Source of the DNA: Hyphomicrobiales bacterium
GTDB lineage: Bacteria; Pseudomonadota; Alphaproteobacteria; Rhizobiales; Rhizobiaceae
Assembly (NCBI GenBank): GCA_017305935.1
Contig: JAFKJU010000017.1
Span: forward strand, 186,001-250,000
Length of the DNA: 64,000 bases
Reading direction: 5' to 3'
Shown: in pieces, positions 42,167 to 50,795 of the stretch
Layout of the letters: every line of letters begins with the position of its first letter
Position numbering within the stretch: position 1 is the first letter of the stretch
The notes under the pieces: model-generated
Told to the model about the DNA's origin: nothing
Database searches by the model: none
What the model saw: the letters and a program-made list of their open reading frames with translations, nothing else
Position numbers and translations under genes: made by a program

Positions 42167-43069
42167 ATGCCACTCGCCATGAATCGCGACGTCTTCATCA
42201 CCTGCGCCGTCACCGGCTCGGGCGACACCGTATCCAAATCCCCGCATGTGCCGATCACCCCGAAGCAGATCGCCGATTCGGCCATCGACGCCGCCAAGGC
42301 GGGTGCGGCCGTCGTGCATTGCCATGTGCGCGATCCCGATACCGGCGCACCGAGCCGCCGCAACGATCTTTACAAGGAAGTAACCGACCGCATCCGCTCG
42401 GCCGAGGTCGACGTGGTGCTGAACCTGACCGCCGGCATGGGCGGCGACCTGATTTTCGGCGATGTCGAAAGCCCGCTGCCGTTGAACCCGAAGGGCACCG
42501 ACATGGCCGGCGCGACGGAGCGCGTTTCGCATGTCGCCGAATGCCTGCCGGAAATCTGCACGCTCGATTGCGGCACGATGAACTTCAATCTCGGCGATTA
42601 CGTCATGACCAACACGCCGTCGATGCTGCGCGCCATGGGCGCTAAGATGACGGAACTCGGCGTGCGCCCGGAAATCGAAGCCTTCGACACCGGCCATCTC
42701 TGGTTCGCCAAGCAGCTCGCCGAGGAAGGCGTGATCGAGGATCCGGTCCTCATCCAGCTCTGCATGGGTATTCCGTGGGGCGCGCCGGACGATCTCAACA
42801 CCTTTATGGCGATGGTCAACAACGTGCCGTCGCACTGGACCTTCTCGGCCTTCTCCATCGGCCGCAACGCCATGGCCTATCCGGCCGCATCGGTGCTTGC
42901 CGGCGGCAATATCCGCGTCGGCCTGGAAGACAATCTCTATATCGGCAAGGGCCAGCTCGCCACCAATGCGCAGCTCGTCGAAAAGGCGGCCAACATCGTC
43001 GAGAACATGGGCGCCCGCATCATCGGACCGGAAGAGGTCCGCAAGAAGCTGAAGCTGACCAAGCGGTAA
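42167..43069 (+). CDS. cdhC: Beta-keto acid cleavage enzyme, 3-dehydrocarnitine type (BKACE, DUF849)
   Basis: A zinc enzyme of 300 residues that transfers CoA from acetyl-CoA while cleaving a beta-keto acid. With dehydrocarnitine it yields betainyl-CoA and acetoacetate. The zinc-binding HxH is in VVHCHVRDPDTGAPS; other family blocks are NLTAGMGGDL, FDTGHLWFAKQL and the GGNIRVGLEDNLYI with the catalytic-site arginine and glutamate. Adjacency to carnitine dehydrogenase identifies the substrate. The ATG at 42167 follows CGGAGGAAC. A RIME-type repeat separates it from the next gene. Confidence 0.9.
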   Translation: MPLAMNRDVFITCAVTGSGDTVSKSPHVPITPKQIADSAIDAAKAGAAVVHCHVRDPDTGAPSRRNDLYKEVTDRIRSAEVDVVLNLTAGMGGDLIFGDVESPLPLNPKGTDMAGATERVSHVAECLPEICTLDCGTMNFNLGDYVMTNTPSMLRAMGAKMTELGVRPEIEAFDTGHLWFAKQLAEEGVIEDPVLIQLCMGIPWGAPDDLNTFMAMVNNVPSHWTFSAFSIGRNAMAYPAASVLAGGNIRVGLEDNLYIGKGQLATNAQLVEKAANIVENMGARIIGPEEVRKKLKLTKR

Positions 43070-43080
43070 GAAGGGCGCCT

Positions 43081-43217
43081 GCCCCTCATCCGCCTGCCGG
43101 CACCTTCTCCCCGCAAGCGGGGCGAAGGGGATATGCCGCTCCGGTTTCCTCCACCGGCACCCGCTCATGGGGCACGTTCCCTCTCCCGCCTGCGGGGAGA
43201 GGGTTAGGGTGAGGGGC
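43081..43217. repeat. RIME-type intergenic mosaic element
   Basis: Two palindromic modules follow each other: one with CCCCTCATCCGCCTGCCGGC and a stem CTTCTCCCCGC/GCGGGGCGAAGG (43104-43128), and one with CCCTCTCCCGCCTGCGGGGA GAGGG (43179-43204). This is the arrangement of Rhizobium-specific intergenic mosaic elements. It sits inside the carnitine operon between cdhC and cdhA. Degenerate relatives occur at 12110-12160 and 60352-60423. Confidence 0.8.
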
Positions 43218-43280
43218 AAGCCGCAAGCGCAACACCGGCAGATCGAGCAACACGATATCCCAGAAATCGAGGCAACGAAC

Positions 43281-44771
43281 ATGACCAAGATCCACAAGGC
43301 CGCCTGCATCGGCGGCGGCGTCATCGGCGGGGCCTGGGCGGCCCGCTTCCTGCTCGGCGGCATCGATGTCGCCATGTGCGACCCGCATCCGGAAGCCGAG
43401 CGCATCGTCGGCGAAGTGCTCGCCAATGCCGAGCGCGCCTATGCGATGATGACCATGGCGCCGCTGCCGCCCAAGGGCAAGCTCACCTTCGTCAAGAGCA
43501 TCGAGGAAGCCGTGCAAGGCGCTGACTGGATTCAGGAAAGCGTGCCGGAGCGCATCGACCTGAAGCGCGGCGTCATCACCCAGATCGACGCCGCCGCCGA
43601 CCCGAAGGCGCTGATCGGCTCCTCCACGTCAGGCATCCTGCCGACCGACCTGCAGCGCGACATGAAGCATCCCGAGCGCATGTTTGTCGCCCATCCCTAT
43701 AACCCCGTTTACCTGCTGCCGCTCGCCGAACTCGTCGGCGGCGAGAAGACGGCGCCGGCAACGCTTGAGGAAGCCAAGGCCAAGCTCGCCACCATCGGCA
43801 TGAAGGGCGTCGTCCTCAAGAAGGAAATCGAAGCCTTCGTCGGCGACCGTCTGCTGGAAGCGATCTGGCGCGAAGGCCTGTGGCTGATTAACGACGACAT
43901 CTGCGACACCGAGACGCTGGACGACATCATCCGTTATTCCTTCGGCATGCGCTGGGCGCAGATGGGCATGTTCGAAACCTATCGCATCGCCGGCGGCGAA
44001 GCGGGCATGCGCCATTTCATCGCCCAATTCGGCCCCTGCCTTGCCTGGCCGTGGACCAAACTGACGGATGTTGTCGACCTGACCGACGAACTGGTCGACA
44101 AGATCGCCGACCAGTCCGACGCGCAATCCGGCGCCCGCTCGATCCGCGAGCTGGAGCGGATCCGCGACGAGAACCTTGTCGGCATCATGCACGCGCTGAA
44201 AGCCTCCGACGACGGTCGCGGCTGGGGCGCGGGAAAGCTGCTCGCCGAATTCGAGGATCATCTCTGGGCCAATGCGAAAAAGGTCGAGACCGATCTCGGC
44301 GGCGCGCAAGCTATCCGCATCGTCGACACCAAGGTCAGCGCCGCCTGGGTGGATTACAACAACCACATGACCGAGCATCGCTATCTGCAGGTCTTCGGCG
44401 ATACCTCCGATGGCATCCTGCGCCTGATCGGGGTCGATCTGGACTATGTCCGCGACGGCCACAGCTACTACACGGTCGAGACGCATATCCGCAATCTCGG
44501 CGAGGCCAAGCTCGGCGACGGGCTCTATTCCACCTGCCAGATCCTCGGCAGCGACGAGAAGCGGCTGCATGTTTTCTCGACGATCTACAACAAGGAAAGC
44601 GGCGAAGCGGTTGCCACCGCCGAGCAGATGATGCTGCATGTCGACTCCAAGGCCGGCAAGGCCGTGGCCGCCCCGGAAAGCGTGCTGTCGAAGCTGCGCG
44701 CCATCACCGAGGCCCATGCAACGCTGCCGCGCCCGGAAGGCGTCGGCCGCGCGGTCGGCCAGAAGCGCTGA
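43281..44771 (+). CDS. cdhA: L-carnitine dehydrogenase fused to a thioesterase domain
   Basis: A bifunctional protein of 496 residues. The N-terminal 3-hydroxyacyl-CoA-dehydrogenase-like part (about 1-325) has the NAD site CIGGGVIGGAWAARFLL and MFVAHPYNPVYLLPLAEL, and oxidises L-carnitine to 3-dehydrocarnitine. The C-terminal hotdog domain (about 340-480) has AWVDYNNHMTEHRYLQVFGD, the 4HBT active-site helix, and corresponds to the betainyl-CoA thioesterase that is a separate gene (cdhB) in Pseudomonas. The fusion thus covers the steps before and after the cleavage enzyme encoded just upstream. The ATG at 43281 gives the conserved MTKIHKAACIGGG. Confidence 0.92.
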   Translation: MTKIHKAACIGGGVIGGAWAARFLLGGIDVAMCDPHPEAERIVGEVLANAERAYAMMTMAPLPPKGKLTFVKSIEEAVQGADWIQESVPERIDLKRGVITQIDAAADPKALIGSSTSGILPTDLQRDMKHPERMFVAHPYNPVYLLPLAELVGGEKTAPATLEEAKAKLATIGMKGVVLKKEIEAFVGDRLLEAIWREGLWLINDDICDTETLDDIIRYSFGMRWAQMGMFETYRIAGGEAGMRHFIAQFGPCLAWPWTKLTDVVDLTDELVDKIADQSDAQSGARSIRELERIRDENLVGIMHALKASDDGRGWGAGKLLAEFEDHLWANAKKVETDLGGAQAIRIVDTKVSAAWVDYNNHMTEHRYLQVFGDTSDGILRLIGVDLDYVRDGHSYYTVETHIRNLGEAKLGDGLYSTCQILGSDEKRLHVFSTIYNKESGEAVATAEQMMLHVDSKAGKAVAAPESVLSKLRAITEAHATLPRPEGVGRAVGQKR

Positions 44772-44898
44772 GAACCGGCGCGAGCATCGAAGACAACACC
44801 CTCCTCCTGCTGGTCGGGAGGAGGGAAATTCCATTGAAAATACCCGGATGCGCGAAGCGAAAAAGTGCCGCTGCAGCCGTGAAGGAGGGAGAGCATCC

Positions 44899-46059
44899 AT
44901 GAATTTCGGATTGACCGACGAACAGGAAATGATCGTCAAGACCGTGCGCGATTTCGTCGAAACCGAAATCTATCCGCATGAGGACGAAGTCGAGCGCACC
45001 GGCATCGTGCGCCCGGAAATCGGCGCGGAAATCGCCCGCAAGAGCAAGGAACTCGGCTTCTTCGGCTGCGCCTTTCCTGAGGACGTCGGCGGCGGCGGCC
45101 TCGATCACGTTACCTTCACGCTGGTCGAGCGCGAGCTTGGCCGCGGCTCGCTCGCCCTCTCCGCCTATTTCGGCCGCCCCTCCGGCATCCTGATGGGCTG
45201 CAATGACGAGCAGCGCGAGCGCTACCTGCTGCCGGCCGTGCGCGGAGACAAGTTCGATGCGCTGGCCATGACCGAGCCGGACGCCGGCTCCGACGTGCGC
45301 GGCATGAAATGCTTTGCGAAGAAGGACGGCGACGACTGGATCGTCAATGGCACCAAGCACTTCATTTCTCACGCCAACATCGCCGATTTCGTCATCGTCT
45401 TCATCGCCACCGGCGAGGAAGACACGCCGCGCGGGCCCAAGAAGCTGATCACCTGCTTCCTCGTCGACCGCGGCACGCCGGGCTTCGAAATCCGCGAGGG
45501 CTACAATTCGGTCTCGCATCGCGGCTACCACAACTGCATCCTCAATTTCGACAATTGCCGCCTGCCGTCGTCGCAGATCCTCGGCGAGCTGCACAAGGGC
45601 TTCGACCTCGCCAACGACTGGCTCTATGCGACGCGCATCACCGTTGCCGCCACCTGCGTCGGCCGCGCGCGCCGCGCCTTCGAGCTGGCCCTGCCCTATG
45701 CGGCCGAGCGCAAGCAGTTCGGCAAGCCGATCGGCGCCAACCAGGGCGTCTCCTTCAAGCTCGCCGACATGATCACCTCGATCGACGCCGCCGACTACCT
45801 GACGCTGGCCGCCGCCTGGCGCCTCGACCAGGGCCTGCCGGCCAACCGCGAAATCGCCTCGGCAAAAGTGTTCGCCTCGGAAATGCTCGGCCGCGTCACC
45901 GACGAGGCCATCCAGATTTTCGGCGGCATGGGCCTGATGGACGATCTGCCGCTCGCCCGCCTGTGGCGCGATGCCCGCGTCGAGCGCATCTGGGACGGCA
46001 CCTCGGAAATCCAGCGCCACATCATCAGCCGCGACCTGCTGCGTCCCTACGGAGCGTAA
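44899..46059 (+). CDS. Acyl-CoA dehydrogenase, probable gamma-butyrobetainyl-CoA dehydrogenase
   Basis: An FAD enzyme of 386 residues. It has FGLTDEQEMIVKTVRDF at the start, FDALAMTEPDAGSDVRGMKC for FAD/substrate, ERKQFGKPIGANQGVSFKLA, and the FAD-binding QIFGGMGLMDDLP, then WDGTSEIQRHIISRDLL. The operon context (CoA ligase, CaiD, carnitine dehydrogenase) points to oxidation of gamma-butyrobetainyl-CoA to crotonobetainyl-CoA, the BcoB-type reaction described in Agrobacterium-like strains. The frame is open upstream, but the ATG at 44899 follows GAAGGAGGGAGAG and starts at the family N-terminus. The ligase gene follows after 4 nt. Confidence 0.85.
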   Translation: MNFGLTDEQEMIVKTVRDFVETEIYPHEDEVERTGIVRPEIGAEIARKSKELGFFGCAFPEDVGGGGLDHVTFTLVERELGRGSLALSAYFGRPSGILMGCNDEQRERYLLPAVRGDKFDALAMTEPDAGSDVRGMKCFAKKDGDDWIVNGTKHFISHANIADFVIVFIATGEEDTPRGPKKLITCFLVDRGTPGFEIREGYNSVSHRGYHNCILNFDNCRLPSSQILGELHKGFDLANDWLYATRITVAATCVGRARRAFELALPYAAERKQFGKPIGANQGVSFKLADMITSIDAADYLTLAAAWRLDQGLPANREIASAKVFASEMLGRVTDEAIQIFGGMGLMDDLPLARLWRDARVERIWDGTSEIQRHIISRDLLRPYGA

Positions 46060-46063
46060 CGAT

Positions 46064-48139
46064 ATGGTCAAACAACTGGCACAAGGCTCGCTCGACCGTC
46101 TCATCCGCCCGAAATCCATTGCCGTCTTCGGCGGCAAGGAAGCGGGCCGCGTCATCGAGCAATCCAGGAAGATGGGCTTCAAGGGCGATATATGGCCCGT
46201 GCATCCCACCCGCGAAGAGGTTCACGGCTATAAATGCTACCGTTCGGTCGCGGAGCTGCCCGCGGCCCCGGACGCCGCCTTCATCGGCGTCAACCGCTTG
46301 GCTGCCATCGAGATCATCGGGCAGTTGGCGGCGCGCGGCGCTGGCGGCGCGATCTGCTATGCCTCCGGTTTTTCCGAAGCCGTGAAGGAATTGCCCGATG
46401 GCCCCGCGCTTCAGGCGAAACTGGTCGAGGCCGCCGGCGACATGGCCGTCGTCGGCCCGAACTGCTACGGCTTCATCAACATGCTGGACGGCGCCCTGCT
46501 CTGGCCCGACCAGCACGGCATGATCCGCGTCGAGCGCGGCGTCGCCGTGCTGACGCAATCCTCCAACATCGCCTGCAACGTCTCCAACCAGGCGCGCGGC
46601 CTGCCGGTCGCCTATCTGATGACGGCCGGCAACCAGGCCCAGACCGGCATTTCGGCGCTGGCCGTGGCGGCGCTGGAAGATCCGCGCGTCACCGCCGTCG
46701 GCCTGCATATCGAAGGTTTCGACGATATCGAGACGCTGGAGCTGCTCGGCCGCCGTGCCCGCGAACTCGGCAAGGGCGTCGTGGCGCTCAAGATGGGCAA
46801 GTCGGAAGCGGCGCAACGCGCCACCGTCTCGCATACCGCCTCGCTCGCCGGCAACGACAAGGTTTCCGGCGCGGTGCTGGAACGCCTTGGCATCGGCCGC
46901 GTCAGCTCGCTGCCGGAACTTCTCGAAACCCTGAAGCTGCTGCACGTTTTCGGCCCGCTCGCCTCGAACGCGATCTCCTCGATGAGCTGCTCCGGTGGCG
47001 AGGCGTCGCTGATCGCCGACTCGGCTGTCGGCCGCGACGTCGATTTCCGCGACCTCAAGCCGGAACAGCTCGGGCCGTTGCGCGAAACGCTGGGCGAGAT
47101 GGTGACGCTGTCGAACCCGCTCGACTACCACACCTTCGTCTGGGGCAATCGCGAGAAGCTGACGCAGGCCTTCTCGACGATGATGCGGGGCGACTACGCC
47201 CTCAACCTCGTGCTGCTCGACTTCCCGCGCTTCGACCGCTGCGATCCGGTGGACTGGATGACGACGGTGGATGCGCTGGTCGACGCTGCCAAGGCGACCG
47301 GCGCCAATGCCGGCATCATCGCCTCCATGGGTGAAAACCTGCCGGAAGCCATGGCCGACCGCCTGTCGCAAAACGGCCTCGTGCCCTTCATCGGCATCGA
47401 CGAAGCGCTGGTGGCTGTGGAAACCGCTGCCCGCATCGGCCGCAACTGGAAGCGTCCGGTGGCTGCGCCACTGGTCAAGGCCGAGCTGATCGACGGCGAC
47501 AGCGAAACCGTCACCGAGGCTGACGCCAAGGCGGAACTGGCCGCCGCCGGCGTGCCGGTGCCGCAGGGCAAGATCGCCGCGACCCCGCAGGAAATCGCCA
47601 AGGCGGCCGAAGCGCTCGGCTTTCCCATGGCCCTGAAGGGCCTCGGCGTCGCCCACAAGACCGAGGCCGGCGCCGTGAAGCTCAACCTGCAGTCGGTAGC
47701 CGAAGTCGAGACGGCGGCGACCGCCATGGCCGGCGTCGCCACCGGTTACCTTGTGGAAAAGATGGTGGCGAAGCCCGTCGCAGAGATTATCGTCGGCGCC
47801 ATGCGCGACCCGGTCGCGGGCCCGGTTCTCTCGGTCGGCGCCGGCGGCATTCTGGTGGAATTGCTGGAGGACGCCGTCGTTCTTCCGCTGCCGACGACGC
47901 ATGAGGCAATCCGTGAGGCTATCGCCGGGCTGAAGGTCGCCAAGCTCTTGAACGGCTATCGCGGTCAGCCGAAGGGCGATGTCGAGGCGCTGGTCGCCGC
48001 TGTCGCTGCGACAGCAGATTATGTCGTTTCAAACGCTTCAAATGTCGAGGAAGTCGATATCAATCCTATAATGGTATTGCCGGCCGGCATGGGAGTGGTC
48101 GCCGCCGATGCCCTGATCAGGCGCAGGAGGAGAGCATGA
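46064..48139 (+). CDS. NDP-forming acyl-CoA ligase (acetyl-CoA synthetase ADP-forming family)
   Basis: A protein of 691 residues with fused alpha- and beta-type parts. The CoA-binding Rossmann domain (about 12-140) has SIAVFGGKEAGRV and VVGPNCYGFIN. The ligase domain carries the phosphohistidine His257 in ATVSHTASLAGND. The C-terminal ATP-grasp domain (about 480-690) has GFPMALKGLGVAHKTEAGAV and ends with VEEVDINPIMVLP. It is expected to activate gamma-butyrobetaine or carnitine to the CoA ester, a job done by the unrelated AMP-forming CaiC in enterobacteria. Its stop overlaps caiD by 4 nt. Confidence 0.87.
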   Translation: MVKQLAQGSLDRLIRPKSIAVFGGKEAGRVIEQSRKMGFKGDIWPVHPTREEVHGYKCYRSVAELPAAPDAAFIGVNRLAAIEIIGQLAARGAGGAICYASGFSEAVKELPDGPALQAKLVEAAGDMAVVGPNCYGFINMLDGALLWPDQHGMIRVERGVAVLTQSSNIACNVSNQARGLPVAYLMTAGNQAQTGISALAVAALEDPRVTAVGLHIEGFDDIETLELLGRRARELGKGVVALKMGKSEAAQRATVSHTASLAGNDKVSGAVLERLGIGRVSSLPELLETLKLLHVFGPLASNAISSMSCSGGEASLIADSAVGRDVDFRDLKPEQLGPLRETLGEMVTLSNPLDYHTFVWGNREKLTQAFSTMMRGDYALNLVLLDFPRFDRCDPVDWMTTVDALVDAAKATGANAGIIASMGENLPEAMADRLSQNGLVPFIGIDEALVAVETAARIGRNWKRPVAAPLVKAELIDGDSETVTEADAKAELAAAGVPVPQGKIAATPQEIAKAAEALGFPMALKGLGVAHKTEAGAVKLNLQSVAEVETAATAMAGVATGYLVEKMVAKPVAEIIVGAMRDPVAGPVLSVGAGGILVELLEDAVVLPLPTTHEAIREAIAGLKVAKLLNGYRGQPKGDVEALVAAVAATADYVVSNASNVEEVDINPIMVLPAGMGVVAADALIRRRRRA

Positions 48140-48918
48140 GCGAACCTGTTCGCACCCGGCGCGTCGGCGGCATTCTCGAGGTGACGATGGATCGGCCCAA
48201 GGCCAATGCCATCACGCTGGAATACAGCCAGGCCATGGGCGAGGTGTTCCGGAACTTTCGCGACGATCCCGACATGCGGGTTGCAATCCTTACGGGCGCG
48301 GGAGAGAAGTTCTTCAGCGCCGGCTGGGATCTGAAGGCCGCCGCCGACGGCGCCTCCGTTGAGGGCAATTACGGTGTCGGCGGCTTCGGTGGCATCCAGG
48401 AGTTGCGCGACCTCAACAAGCCGGTCATCGCCGCCATCAACGGTATCTGTTGCGGCGGCGGTTTCGAGATCGCGCTGTCGGCCGACCTGATCATCGCGGC
48501 CACGCACGCCACCTTCTCGCTGCCGGAGATCCGCTCGGGCACGGTCGCCGACGCCGCCTCGATCAAGCTGCCGAAGCGCATTCCCTATCATATCGCCATG
48601 GATATGCTTCTGACCGGCCGCTGGCTGGATGCCGAGGAAGGCCATCGGTGGGGCTTCGTCAATGAGATCGTGCCGGCTGAGAAGCTGATGGAACGCGCCT
48701 GGGAGCTGGCGCGCCTGCTCGAAAGCGGCCCGCCGCTGGTCTATGCCGCGATCAAGGAAGTTGTGCGCGAGGCGGAAGCCTCCGATTTCCAGACGATGAT
48801 GAACCGCATCGCCAGGAAACAATTGCGGACCGTCGATATGCTCTATGGCAGCGAAGACCAGCTCGAAGGCGCCCGCGCCTTCGCCGAAAAACGCGACCCG
48901 ATCTGGAAGGGAAAATAA
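48136..48918 (+). CDS. caiD: Carnitinyl-CoA dehydratase / crotonobetainyl-CoA hydratase
   Basis: A crotonase-fold enzyme of 260 residues, nearly the length of Escherichia coli CaiD. It shares long identical stretches with CaiD as I remember it (RPKANAI, TGAGEKFFSAGWDLKAAA, AFAEKRDP.WKG). The catalytic glutamates fall at the same numbers, Glu111 (CGGGFE) and Glu131 (FSLPE). It should hydrate crotonobetainyl-CoA to L-carnitinyl-CoA. It is the last gene of the carnitine operon and starts in an ATGA overlap with the ligase gene. Confidence 0.92.
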   Translation: MSEPVRTRRVGGILEVTMDRPKANAITLEYSQAMGEVFRNFRDDPDMRVAILTGAGEKFFSAGWDLKAAADGASVEGNYGVGGFGGIQELRDLNKPVIAAINGICCGGGFEIALSADLIIAATHATFSLPEIRSGTVADAASIKLPKRIPYHIAMDMLLTGRWLDAEEGHRWGFVNEIVPAEKLMERAWELARLLESGPPLVYAAIKEVVREAEASDFQTMMNRIARKQLRTVDMLYGSEDQLEGARAFAEKRDPIWKGK

Positions 48919-49003
48919 ACAACCGCTTGACCGGACACGGGTTTTCGAACCTAATCACGAACAGATCCCTTTACCGGCCAGGGGAAAGGCCGGGAGGGAA
49001 AAC

Positions 49004-49047
49004 GCATTGCCAGGAAAAGTGGAATCCGGTTTTCCGCTCGGAAATGC
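49004..49047. repeat. Short palindromic intergenic repeat, copy 2
   Basis: GCATTGCCAGGAAAAGTGGA then ATCCGGTTTTCCGCTCGGAA and ATGC form an imperfect hairpin (GCATT/AATGC outside, GGAAAA/TTTTCC inside). It resembles the element at 5893-5937. It lies in the 181-nt gap between caiD and the first peptide-type binding-protein gene. Confidence 0.65.
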
Positions 49048-49099
49048 GCCATTCAGATGAGAAAATGACCCTGAACGAAAAAAGAGAGGAACTAGGGGA

Positions 49100-50689
49100 A
49101 TGAAGGACTATACCAATTATCTCGCCTCGCGCGTCACCGCCGGCGGCCTGAGCCGCCGCGAATTCATGGGCCGCGCCATGGCCGCCGGCCTGACGCTGAC
49201 CGCGGCCTCGCATCTCTTCGCCACCAGCGCCCAGGCGCAGGAACCGAAACGCGGCGGCACGCTGCGCCTCGGCCTCGAAGGCGCCGCCGCCACCGATTCC
49301 AAGGATCCGGCCAAGGCGCTGTCGCAGTTCATGTTCGTGGTTGGCCGCTGCTGGGGCGACATGCTGGTCGAATCCGAGCCGCTGACCGGCGCGCCGGTTC
49401 CGGCTCTTGCCGAATCCTGGGAGCCCTCGGCCGATGCCGTGACCTGGACCTTCAAGATCCGCAAGGGCGTGAAGTTCCACAACGGCAAGGAGCTGACGGT
49501 CGATGACGTCATCGCCACGCTGAAGCGCCACACCGACGAAAAATCGGAATCGGGCGCGCTCGGCGTCATGAAGTCGATCAAGGAGATCAAGGCCGACGGC
49601 GACAAGCTGGTCCTGACGCTCACCGAAGGCAACGCCGACATGCCGTTGCTTCTGACCGACTATCACCTCGTCATCCAGCCCAATGGCGGCCTTGACGATC
49701 CGAACGCCCAGATCGGGACCGGCCCCTACAAGGTGGTGAACTTCGAAGCCGGCGTGCGCGCCACCCTGGCCCGCAATGCCGACGACTGGCGCACCGACCG
49801 CGGCTATGTCGACACCGTCGAAATCATCGCCATGAACGACGCCACGGCCCGAATCGCTGCGCTCTCCTCAGGCCAGGTGCATTACATCAACCGCGTCGAC
49901 CCGAAGACCGTCAATCTGTTGAAGCGCGCGCCCAACGTCGAGATCCTCAACACCTCCGGCCGCGGCCATTACGTCTTCATCATGCATTGCGACAAGGCGC
50001 CGTTCGACAACAACGACCTGCGTCTCGCCTTGAAATACGCCATGGACCGCGAGACCATGGTGCAGAAGATCCTCGGCGGCTACGGCAAGGTCGGCAACGA
50101 CTTCCCGATCAACGAGACCTATGCCCTCTTCCCCGAAGGCATCGAGCAACGCGCCTACGATCCCGACAAGGCCTCCTTCCACTACAAGAAGTCCGGCCAC
50201 AGCGGCTCGGTGCTGCTGCGCACCTCCGAAGTCGCCTTCCCCGGCGCCGTCGATGCCGCCGTCCTCTATCAGCAGAGCGCCAAGAAGGCCGGCATCAACA
50301 TCGAGGTCAAGCGCGAGCCCGGCGACGGCTACTGGACCAACGTCTGGAACGTGCAGCCCTTCTCGACGTCCTACTGGGGCGGACGCCCGACCCAGGACCA
50401 GATGTATTCCACCGCCTATCTCTCGACGGCGGACTGGAACGACACTCGCTTCAAGCGCCCGGACTTCGACAAGATCCTGCTTGAGGCCCGCGCCGAGCTC
50501 GACGAGGCCAAGCGCAAGGACATGTATCGCCACATGGCGATGATGGTCCGCGACGAAGGCGGCCTCATCCTTCCGATGTTCAACGACTTCGTCAACGCCG
50601 CCACCAAGAACGTCAAGGGTTACGTGCACGACATCGGCAACGACATGTCGAACGGCTTCGTCGCGACCCGCGTCTGGCTGGAAGGCTGA
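49100..50689 (+). CDS. Tat-exported ABC substrate-binding protein, family 5 (peptide/nickel type)
   Basis: A periplasmic binding protein of 529 residues. The N-terminus has a twin-arginine signal (LSRREFMGRAMAAGLTLTAA) ending near AQAQEPKRG. The SBP_bac_5 domain follows (PKRGGTLRLGLEG, FKIRKGVKFHNGKELTVDDV, GTGPYKVV). Tat export suggests folding before export. It is first in an operon with DppB/DppC-like permeases and a double ATPase. A close paralogue is encoded at 55632-57227. The ligand is unknown; position right behind the carnitine genes suggests a related compound. Confidence 0.9.
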   Translation: MKDYTNYLASRVTAGGLSRREFMGRAMAAGLTLTAASHLFATSAQAQEPKRGGTLRLGLEGAAATDSKDPAKALSQFMFVVGRCWGDMLVESEPLTGAPVPALAESWEPSADAVTWTFKIRKGVKFHNGKELTVDDVIATLKRHTDEKSESGALGVMKSIKEIKADGDKLVLTLTEGNADMPLLLTDYHLVIQPNGGLDDPNAQIGTGPYKVVNFEAGVRATLARNADDWRTDRGYVDTVEIIAMNDATARIAALSSGQVHYINRVDPKTVNLLKRAPNVEILNTSGRGHYVFIMHCDKAPFDNNDLRLALKYAMDRETMVQKILGGYGKVGNDFPINETYALFPEGIEQRAYDPDKASFHYKKSGHSGSVLLRTSEVAFPGAVDAAVLYQQSAKKAGINIEVKREPGDGYWTNVWNVQPFSTSYWGGRPTQDQMYSTAYLSTADWNDTRFKRPDFDKILLEARAELDEAKRKDMYRHMAMMVRDEGGLILPMFNDFVNAATKNVKGYVHDIGNDMSNGFVATRVWLEG

Positions 50690-50732
50690 CCCCCGCTTGC
50701 GGCTCTTGCGGGCCGCCCTTTCCGAAACGCGT

Positions 50733-50770
50733 CTGCGGAAGCCGCCAGGTTTCCGCAGTGCGCTTTCTTT
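50733..50770 (+). terminator. Intra-operon hairpin after the binding-protein gene
   Basis: An 8-bp perfect stem CTGCGGAA (50733-50740) with TTCCGCAG (50751-50758) is followed by TGCGC and then CTTTCTTTTT. It lies between binding protein and permease and probably gives partial termination. Confidence 0.7.
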
Positions 50771-50795
50771 TTCCTCTTGAGCCACGAGGAGTCCC

